From: Porphyromonas canoris
GTDB taxonomy: Bacteria > Bacteroidota > Bacteroidia > Bacteroidales > Porphyromonadaceae
NCBI RefSeq assembly: GCF_000769115.1
Contig: NZ_JQZV01000013.1
Coordinates: forward strand, 105,150-169,149
DNA length: 64,000 nt
Reading direction: 5' to 3'
The notes beneath the pieces were generated by a model. That model was not told the DNA's origin. It saw only the letters and a program-made list of their open reading frames with translations, and ran no database searches. Both the position numbers and the translations under genes were made by a program. This document shows, piece by piece, positions 59,120-64,000 of the stretch. Position 1 is the stretch's first letter. Every line of letters starts with the position of its first letter.

Positions 59120-59497
59120 ATGAAAAAATTACTAACATCTTTTGTGTTTCTCCTGTTGGCTACACTTGCTGCCGGCTGCGTCAATTTTGGAGACATCGAC
59201 TCACAGCGGTCTTTAACGCAGGGAGAATTGGTAGGTCGGCAGATACAGATGATTGTAAAGACCAAGAACATCCGCTATTTCCATTTTGCAGATTTACCTG
59301 ATCACGAACAGAGAGCACACAGGTTTACGGTCAATAGAAATATGCTGGTCTATAAACCTTACAACGGGGAGAATGAGCAGATTTATGTCAGCCTTGAAGG
59401 CGTGAAGGGACTCCGTATCGAGCTGGCACACTCTTCCTATCCGGATGATGCAAGAAGTGTCTGGAGCATAGGTCTCCTATATGACGATCATAAGTGA
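59120..59497 (+). CDS. Small lipoprotein of unknown function (first of pair)
   Basis: 125 aa from the ATG at 59120 (an ATG 6 bp upstream is in frame). Lipoprotein signal ends AAGC. The mature part reads VNFGDIDSQRSLTQGELVGRQI, then YFHFADLP and LRIELAHSSYPDDARSVWSIGLLY. It is a clear paralogue of the next gene, sharing CxNFG, LTxGEL, FHFxD, LEDV/LEGV and RSVWSIGL/KSVKSIGL. Family not recognised; there are no cysteine pairs or metal motifs. Envelope location is inferred from the signal. Confidence 0.8.
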   Translation: MKKLLTSFVFLLLATLAAGCVNFGDIDSQRSLTQGELVGRQIQMIVKTKNIRYFHFADLPDHEQRAHRFTVNRNMLVYKPYNGENEQIYVSLEGVKGLRIELAHSSYPDDARSVWSIGLLYDDHK

Positions 59498-59560
59498 TAG
59501 AGTGCCTTCTTGCAGTGTTTGAACATTTTGTAATCCATCTAATAAAAACAGAAAGTAGTC

Positions 59561-59950
59561 ATGAAAAAGATATTTTCCATTATCGCAACTTTTGTTGCCA
59601 TTGTTGCTTTTACAACCGGTTGTGCCAACTTTGGAAATACTCAAGATCCTCCTCTCACACCCGGAGAACTTATCGCAGATCAAATCTTTGAAATTTCCAG
59701 AAGACATCAGATAGACTTCTTTCACTTCTCGGACAAAGGACCTATGGGAATGGAAGCAAGGCGATTCGGACTCAGAGGCAACATGATCTCTTACAAACCC
59801 GATATAGAATCCGATGTTATCGAATACAGAAGCCTTGAAGATGTTATTCAGATTCGGATAGAAAGAGCTCGCTCTCCCTATTTGGATACTCCAAAAAGCG
59901 TCAAAAGTATAGGACTTGTGTTTCGAGACAGAATAAAATCACAAGAATAA
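59561..59950 (+). CDS. Small lipoprotein of unknown function (second of pair)
   Basis: 129 aa. Lipoprotein signal (MKKIFSIIATFVAIVAFTTGC). Paralogue of the preceding gene: NFGNTQDPPLTPGELIADQI, DFFHFSDKGPMGMEARRFGLRGNMISYKPD, RSLEDVIQIRIERARSPYLDTPKSVKSIGLVF. The second half is more conserved than the middle. The pair sits between a repeat patch and a HIT-protein gene (26 bp downstream). Function unknown. Confidence 0.8.
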   Translation: MKKIFSIIATFVAIVAFTTGCANFGNTQDPPLTPGELIADQIFEISRRHQIDFFHFSDKGPMGMEARRFGLRGNMISYKPDIESDVIEYRSLEDVIQIRIERARSPYLDTPKSVKSIGLVFRDRIKSQE

Positions 59951-59976
59951 ATTCAGTTAAACATGTACATATATAT

Positions 59977-60387
59977 ATGTCATCTATTTTTACCAAAATA
60001 ATCAACGGAGAAATTCCTTGCCATAAAGTAGCCGAGACAGAGCATTATTTTGCTTTCTTGGACATAGCTCCTTTTGTAGAAGCCCATACGTTAGTGATTC
60101 CAAAAAGAGAAGTGGATTACATTTTTGACCTGACGGATGAAGAGCTATCGGGACTTATATGCTTTGCTAAAAGAGTGGCAAAAGCAATAGAAGAAGTAAC
60201 AGGATGTCCTCGGATGGCATTGGCTGTTATGGGACTCGAAGTGCCACATGCGCATATTCATCTTGGTCCTATACGTTCAGAAGGAGATTTTCGCCCTGAG
60301 AATAGGGCTAAGACTCCTCCTACATCGGACGAATTAGCTGAGACAGCTCGAAAGATTCGATCCGTGTACGAGCGAGACAATAGATGA
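59977..60387 (+). CDS. HIT family hydrolase
   Basis: Histidine-triad nucleotide-binding hydrolase, 136 aa, which would split purine nucleoside phosphoramidates or similar AMP adducts. The N-terminal CIFCKII-like segment is SIFTKIINGEIPCHKVAET, without the zinc cysteines. The catalytic triad motif is VPHAHIHLGP. It is slightly longer than E. coli HinT because of a C-terminal helix (TSDELAETARKIRSVYERD). It lies 26 bp after the lipoprotein pair, and a terminator follows. The physiological substrate is unknown. Confidence 0.93.
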   Translation: MSSIFTKIINGEIPCHKVAETEHYFAFLDIAPFVEAHTLVIPKREVDYIFDLTDEELSGLICFAKRVAKAIEEVTGCPRMALAVMGLEVPHAHIHLGPIRSEGDFRPENRAKTPPTSDELAETARKIRSVYERDNR

Positions 60388-60448
60388 TGTATTGTTCTAC
60401 TTTTTACGAAGAAGGCCTTCATTATTGAAGATCCGCAAAGGATTATAA

Positions 60449-60491
60449 AAGGCATTGGGATTAGGGGATGATCTCAATGCCTTCTTTTTTC
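60449..60491 (+). terminator. Terminator after HIT gene
   Basis: AAGGCATTG with CAATGCCTT form a 9-bp stem extended by GA/TC, with a run of six T at 60486-60491. The loop is about 14 bases. Confidence 0.85.
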
Positions 60492-60513
60492 TCTGAAAGG
60501 GATAGTTGCAGCA

Positions 60514-61173
60514 CTATTTCCTGCCATAATCTGCCGGGATCTCACCCCAGCGATCCGTCTCCCATTTCAATATTTTATACTTGGACAGGTCGTGGGTTCG
60601 TAACCACTCTTCGGCTCTTCGGATATGGCTCCAGAGTAGCTCTGTTTTACTGTTTTTTGCAAGCTTGGACCCGCACTCTTTTTTGCGAATCCACACCATC
60701 GCAGTTCTGCTGTCAGAGTATATTGTGAAGTTATGTCCCTGCTGCTCCATCCATGCCAAAGCATGCACAATGGCAAGAAACTCTCCTATATTATTTGTAC
60801 CACAAGGATAGACTTTACTTGAAAAAACAGACTCTCCGGTAGATGTCCATACTCCTCTGTACTCCATTTTGCCGGGACTTCCGGAGCATGCCGCATCTAC
60901 GGCAATACTTTGCCACTCCACCTCCTGCTCTTTTGTCCTTTCTTGTGAGATGCTGTTTGTTTTTCTTTCTGTTGAGGATCGTTTCGTAGAAAGGTATGCA
61001 CTCGCCCCTGCTTCCAATATAGCCTCTGCTTCCTGCTCGCTTATATCCTCAAAAGATTTGTACTTCGCACCATCTACCCCGATTACCTCTTTTTTGCAGT
61101 CGTTCCACGAAAGATAAATCCCCGGAGTCCTGCCACTCCAGACTATGTAAGTCTTCTTGCTTTTTTGTTTCAT
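60514..61173 (-). CDS. rnhA: Ribonuclease HI with viroplasmin-like N-terminal domain
   Basis: 219 aa. The N-terminal domain (about 3-50, KTYIVWSGRTPGIYLSWNDCKKEVIGVDGAKYKSFED) is the caulimovirus viroplasmin-like hybrid-binding domain found in eukaryotic RNase H1. The catalytic domain (about 70-215) shows D in IAVDAACSGSPG, E in NNIGEFLAIVHALAW, D in YSDSRTAMVW, and a final acidic region at DRWGEI. It degrades RNA in RNA-DNA hybrids, in primer removal and R-loop control. A linker rich in S, T, K and E joins the two domains. It is 6 bp after the stop of thiN, so they are probably one transcript. Confidence 0.92.
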   Translation of the reverse strand: MKQKSKKTYIVWSGRTPGIYLSWNDCKKEVIGVDGAKYKSFEDISEQEAEAILEAGASAYLSTKRSSTERKTNSISQERTKEQEVEWQSIAVDAACSGSPGKMEYRGVWTSTGESVFSSKVYPCGTNNIGEFLAIVHALAWMEQQGHNFTIYSDSRTAMVWIRKKECGSKLAKNSKTELLWSHIRRAEEWLRTHDLSKYKILKWETDRWGEIPADYGRK

Positions 61174-61179
61174 CCCGAA

Positions 61180-61839
61180 TCAATCTTTTACCTCATTGGC
61201 AACATAGACTATGACAGGATGAGAAGAGCGGATAACAAACTCTTCACCAACGGATTCATTGAGAGATGCTTGCCAGAGAGCAGAAAATCCTTGTTCTTCT
61301 ATCTCATATAGAAGACCTTTTGTGGAGAAAGGCTTTTCGGTAATGGGAAATAGTGAAATCTGCTGCTTAGGTCTTACTCTGAAAGTGATATTTCCTACAA
61401 CGGGAAAGAAAGAACCATAATCACTCACCATACAGACATTCATTCCCATACGTCTGTACTCCTCTAAAAGAAAGATATTGGCGATAGTGTGATCCTCTCT
61501 CAATCCGGTCGCTCCAACTATCATCACCTCACTCCATCCTCTTTCTTTACAGCAGATTACTGCTTTGGTAAGGTCATTGGTCTCTTGATCGGCTATTTGG
61601 ACAAATAGTTCTCCATACTTCCTCATTATTTCGGCAGGAATCGAGTCTCCATCCCCAACGATGAGTTTAGGATCAAGAGCCGTGTCTGTAAGTAGGTGTT
61701 TTGAAGCTCCATCGCAGATGATCAGGTTGGGAGAGTCATAGAGAAACTGTCTCACTGCCGGAGATTCAGGATACTCTCCTTGTGCCAGAATTATTGCAGA
61801 AGGAGATAAAGCAGATAAAGAGGTATCTATAAGGTTCAT
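61180..61839 (-). CDS. thiN: Thiamine diphosphokinase
   Basis: Converts thiamine and ATP to thiamine diphosphate and AMP, 219 aa. Motifs: LIICDGASKHLL, LIVGDGDSIP (the acidic GDxDS site), QETNDLTKAV (conserved D-x-T-K), GATGLREDHTIANIFLL (G-R-x-D-H), and a C-terminal strand region. Enables cells to trap thiamine brought in by the TonB/PnuT system at 39-42 kb, though no THI element precedes this gene. A minus-strand TACCTTTG box is at 61859-61866. It is 6 bp before rnhA. Confidence 0.95.
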   Translation of the reverse strand: MNLIDTSLSALSPSAIILAQGEYPESPAVRQFLYDSPNLIICDGASKHLLTDTALDPKLIVGDGDSIPAEIMRKYGELFVQIADQETNDLTKAVICCKERGWSEVMIVGATGLREDHTIANIFLLEEYRRMGMNVCMVSDYGSFFPVVGNITFRVRPKQQISLFPITEKPFSTKGLLYEIEEQGFSALWQASLNESVGEEFVIRSSHPVIVYVANEVKD

Positions 61840-61996
61840 GCTTCAAAATATTAGGTCTCAAAGGTAGCCATTTCCTATAAAAATTTAGGAATGTCAAAAT
61901 ATATTTTCTATCTTTGAAACGTTCGGATAACAGGGTTTTTACACTCTTTTTTATCCACAATTAACGCTCATACTTAAAACCATTAACCTCATATTT
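61840..61996. promoter_or_regulatory. Divergent promoter region of thiN and pepD
   Basis: Minus-strand TACCTTTG (61859-61866), 20 bp before thiN, and plus-strand TATCTTTG (61909-61916) for pepD. Neither shows a TTG at the exact distance. Confidence 0.45.
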
Positions 61997-63451
61997 ATGG
62001 CACAAGAGATTAAAAATCTGAAACCACAGTCTGTTTGGTCTTATTTCTACGACCTTACACAAATTCCTCGTCCTACCGGTCAGGTAAAGGAAGTCTGCGA
62101 CTATCTTCTTCGGATAGGTAAGGAGATTGGGGTGGAAGTACAACAAGATGCAGTAGGCAATGTCATCATGCGTAAGCCGGCATCTCCCGGATATGAATCG
62201 AGAAAAGTGGTAACGCTGCAATCTCACGTAGATATGGTTCCACAGAAAAATAGTGGTACTCCTCACGATTTCAGCAAAGATCCTATTGATGCTTATGTCG
62301 ATGGCGAATGGGTAAAGGCAAAAGGAACTACTCTTGGTGCGGATAACGGTATCGGGGTCGCTTATGCTTTAGCCGTTATGGCAGATAAGAGTCTCGTGCA
62401 TGGCCCGTTGGAAGCTCTCTTTACAATTGATGAAGAGGTCGGAATGGTTGGTGCTTTCGGGCTACAACCCGGATTCAGCAAAGGAGATATTCTTTTGAAT
62501 CTCGACTCTGAGGAAGAAGGCAATCTTTATATTGGATGTGCCGGAGGCATAGATGTCGGAGCTACTCTCAGCTACGAAGACAATCAGCCTGTTCCGGAAG
62601 GCGATATCGCTGTGGAGATTATTCTGAATGGTCTTAAAGGCGGACACTCCGGAGTAGATATCCATTTGGGTAGAGCAAACGCCAACAAGCTGATGTTCCG
62701 CTTTCTCAAGAAGATAGTGGAAGATCTTGGTGTATGTGTCTCTTTTGTAGAAGGAGGCTCCCTCAGAAATGCCATTCCTCGTGAGTGTCGTGCTATCGTA
62801 ACTCTTCCGGAGGAAGATGCAGATATGCTATGGGAAGCTGTGTCGGACTATCGAGACCTTTATAATAGGGAGTATCACGGAATAGAGAACGAAGTAAGGT
62901 TGGAAGCACACAAGTGCGAACTTCCCAAACAGATAGTACCGAGAGAGATACAGGACAATGTTATCCATGCCGTAGAGGCAGTGCAGAATGGAGTTGTAAC
63001 CATGTTACACGACTTCCCCGATACAGTGGAAAGTTCATCCAATCTTGCCTATCTCAGACTTGGTAATGGAGAGTTGGATGTGAAGTTTCTTACCAGAAGC
63101 TCTTCGGATAGCCGCAAGATGATGGTGGCATCCTCTATCGAAAGTGCTTTCGCTCTTATCGGGGCAAAAGTGGAGATGAGCGCAAGCTATTCCGGATGGC
63201 AGCCCAATGCGGAGTCTTACGTGATGGATGTCATGAGAGATACCTACACCAAGATGTTTGGAGAAGCTCCGGGAGTAAAGGTGATGCACGCAGGTTTGGA
63301 GTGCGGTATCCTTCAGGGAGTCATGCCGGATATGGACATGATCTCCTTTGGTCCTGAAATCCGTCATCCTCACTCACCGGATGAGAAAGTAAATATCCCA
63401 AGTGTGGAAAGAGTCTATAACTATCTTGTAGAAGCTCTCAAAGCACTTTAA
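61997..63451 (+). CDS. pepD: Aminoacyl-histidine dipeptidase (M20, PepD)
   Basis: Cytosolic zinc dipeptidase (Xaa-His dipeptidase), 484 aa, as in E. coli PepD. Metal ligands and catalytic residues are in LQSHVDMV (H and D), GADNGIGVAYALAVM (D), FTIDEEVGMVGAFGL (catalytic E and ligand E), LNLDSEEEG (D), and IRHPHSPDEKV (H). The lid and dimerisation domain (about 200-380) contains GLKGGHSGVDIHLGRANANKL. Suits an asaccharolytic, peptide-using lifestyle, but this is inference. Confidence 0.97.
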   Translation: MAQEIKNLKPQSVWSYFYDLTQIPRPTGQVKEVCDYLLRIGKEIGVEVQQDAVGNVIMRKPASPGYESRKVVTLQSHVDMVPQKNSGTPHDFSKDPIDAYVDGEWVKAKGTTLGADNGIGVAYALAVMADKSLVHGPLEALFTIDEEVGMVGAFGLQPGFSKGDILLNLDSEEEGNLYIGCAGGIDVGATLSYEDNQPVPEGDIAVEIILNGLKGGHSGVDIHLGRANANKLMFRFLKKIVEDLGVCVSFVEGGSLRNAIPRECRAIVTLPEEDADMLWEAVSDYRDLYNREYHGIENEVRLEAHKCELPKQIVPREIQDNVIHAVEAVQNGVVTMLHDFPDTVESSSNLAYLRLGNGELDVKFLTRSSSDSRKMMVASSIESAFALIGAKVEMSASYSGWQPNAESYVMDVMRDTYTKMFGEAPGVKVMHAGLECGILQGVMPDMDMISFGPEIRHPHSPDEKVNIPSVERVYNYLVEALKAL

Positions 63452-63479
63452 CTCTGAACAGGTCAGACCAAAAATAGAT

Positions 63480-63525
63480 AGAGGCGAACCGAAAAAGACA
63501 TTGTCATTTCGGTTCGCCTCTATTG
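63480..63525 (+). terminator. Terminator after pepD
   Basis: A 15-bp perfect stem (63480-63494 with 63507-63521, arms AGAGGCGAACCGAAA and TTTCGGTTCGCCTCT) around a 12-base loop. The following T-run is weak. Confidence 0.7.
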
Positions 63526-63550
63526 TTCGGACTCTCTTTTCGGAATCAAC

Positions 63551-64000
63551 ATGAAGATACACACTCGTGCCATATCGCTTACCACGGTAAAGTACTCGGA
63601 CACAAAGTCCATTGCACACCTCTTCACGGAAAATCTCGGATCGGTATCATTTCAGATTCCTCGTGTGGCAGGCAAGAAAGGCAGTGCTTTTCGTTCGCTG
63701 TATGTCCCGCTTTCAGTGGTAGAGTTGGTATATGACCACAAACCATTAAGACAGATTCACCTTGTGGGAGAGTTGCAACACCTTCTCATTCCTTCGGCAC
63801 CATCACGCTCGTTGGTGGCTAACGGAGTTGCTATTTTTCTGACAGAGTTTCTTCACCGTCTTTTAGCACCCATGCAGGGAGAAGAGCAGGGAGCACTGTT
63901 CCGTACAATACTGTCTGCGATAGACGCACTGGATAAAGAACCCGATGTCGTACTTGCTTCGCTTCATCTTCATCTTATGGTCAAGCTGTTGGATGATTTC
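63551..64000 (+). CDS. recO: DNA repair protein RecO, 5' part (cut by the window edge)
   Basis: Recombination mediator that, with RecR, loads RecA on SSB-coated DNA. The reading frame starts at the ATG at 63551 (MKIHTRAISLTTVKYSDTKS) and stays open to the last base, 150 codons. The N-terminal OB fold is recognisable from AISLTTVKYSDTKSIAHLFTE, the LRQIHLVGELQHL strand and helices after SAPSRSLVANGVAIFLTEFLHRLL, which match the Bacteroidetes RecO pattern. The rest is outside the window. No co-directional neighbour is within 100 bp, so it begins its own transcript. Confidence 0.9.
   Translation, partial: MKIHTRAISLTTVKYSDTKSIAHLFTENLGSVSFQIPRVAGKKGSAFRSLYVPLSVVELVYDHKPLRQIHLVGELQHLLIPSAPSRSLVANGVAIFLTEFLHRLLAPMQGEEQGALFRTILSAIDALDKEPDVVLASLHLHLMVKLLDDF

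Overview
The window is a chromosomal segment of a Bacteroidales bacterium, most likely Porphyromonas or a close relative. This is inferred from gene content and promoter style, since no rRNA or other phylogenetic marker was compared. The points in favour are Bacteroidetes-type promoters (TTG or TTTG, about 20 bases, then TAnnTTTG), few recognisable Shine-Dalgarno sites, families largely restricted to the phylum (DUF3127, DUF4294, DUF6242, DUF1599 with a DoxX protein and tpiA), TonB-dependent receptors, Skp/OmpH and BamA, a giant pyruvate:ferredoxin oxidoreductase, an anaerobic menaquinone pathway, a secreted M28-type glutaminyl cyclase as known from P. gingivalis, and surface lipoproteins with InlB B-repeat and BspA-type leucine-rich modules. 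No phage, integrase, transposase, CRISPR array or rRNA operon is visible. One tRNA-Met gene lies at 43.3 kb.

Layout. 0-4 kb: a tight operon of an M16 peptidase, a lipoprotein glutaminyl cyclase, SufE and PdxB. 4.1-9.6 kb (minus): a PorT-like barrel and three paralogous modular lipoproteins. 9.8-12.3 kb: a TPR histidine kinase with a NarL-type regulator. 12.4-17.7 kb: a LPS-kinase-like protein, two duplicated GT2 glycosyltransferases, isochorismate synthase and menD. 17.8-18.3 kb: a 22-bp tandem repeat array. 18.4-25.6 kb: a GH20 hexosaminidase, glyA, a DUF3127 OB-fold-like protein with an SSB-like tail, trpS, a beta-helix protein and a PduO-type adenosyltransferase. 25.6-26.6 kb: a candidate structured RNA and a MITE-like element. 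26.6-32.8 kb (minus): an envelope biogenesis cluster (DUF6242 lipoprotein, uppS, bamA, two ompH). 33-37.4 kb: a second MITE-like copy and nifJ. 37.5-42 kb: an ATPase, then a TPP-riboswitch-controlled thiamine uptake operon (TonB receptor and PnuT). 42.5-47.4 kb: a DUF4294 protein, tRNA-Met, a third MITE-like copy, pfkA, hemH and aroA. 47.6-53 kb: a TonB receptor with a lipoprotein partner, a LysE-type exporter and a small barrel. 53-56.6 kb (minus): TM2 and other small membrane proteins, tpiA, a DoxX/MauE-like protein and DUF1599. 56.6-64 kb: recG, a second 22-bp-periodic repeat patch, two paralogous small lipoproteins, a HIT protein, RNase H, thiamine diphosphokinase, pepD and the 5' part of recO.

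Functional links. Thiamine: riboswitch, outer-membrane receptor and PnuT take up thiamine, and ThiN 20 kb away makes TPP, which PFOR and MenD consume. Envelope: UppS, BamA, OmpH, LPS kinase and glycosyltransferases. Anaerobic energy metabolism: PFOR, MenF/MenD, PfkA, TpiA. DNA repair: RecG, RecO and the SSB-tailed DUF3127 protein.

Most unusual content. Three dispersed 540-541 bp non-coding elements share TTTTATATA ends and each carries four AACGTGTT/AACACGTT boxes spaced 21-22 bp. An 18-unit 22-bp array has the palindrome GTAATTAC in each unit. Two further patches of different sequence keep the same 22-bp period. Promoter-embedded inverted repeats lie at trpS and between hemH and aroA. The thiamine riboswitch has a visible start-codon-masking helix. 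hemH runs 137 bp into pfkA.
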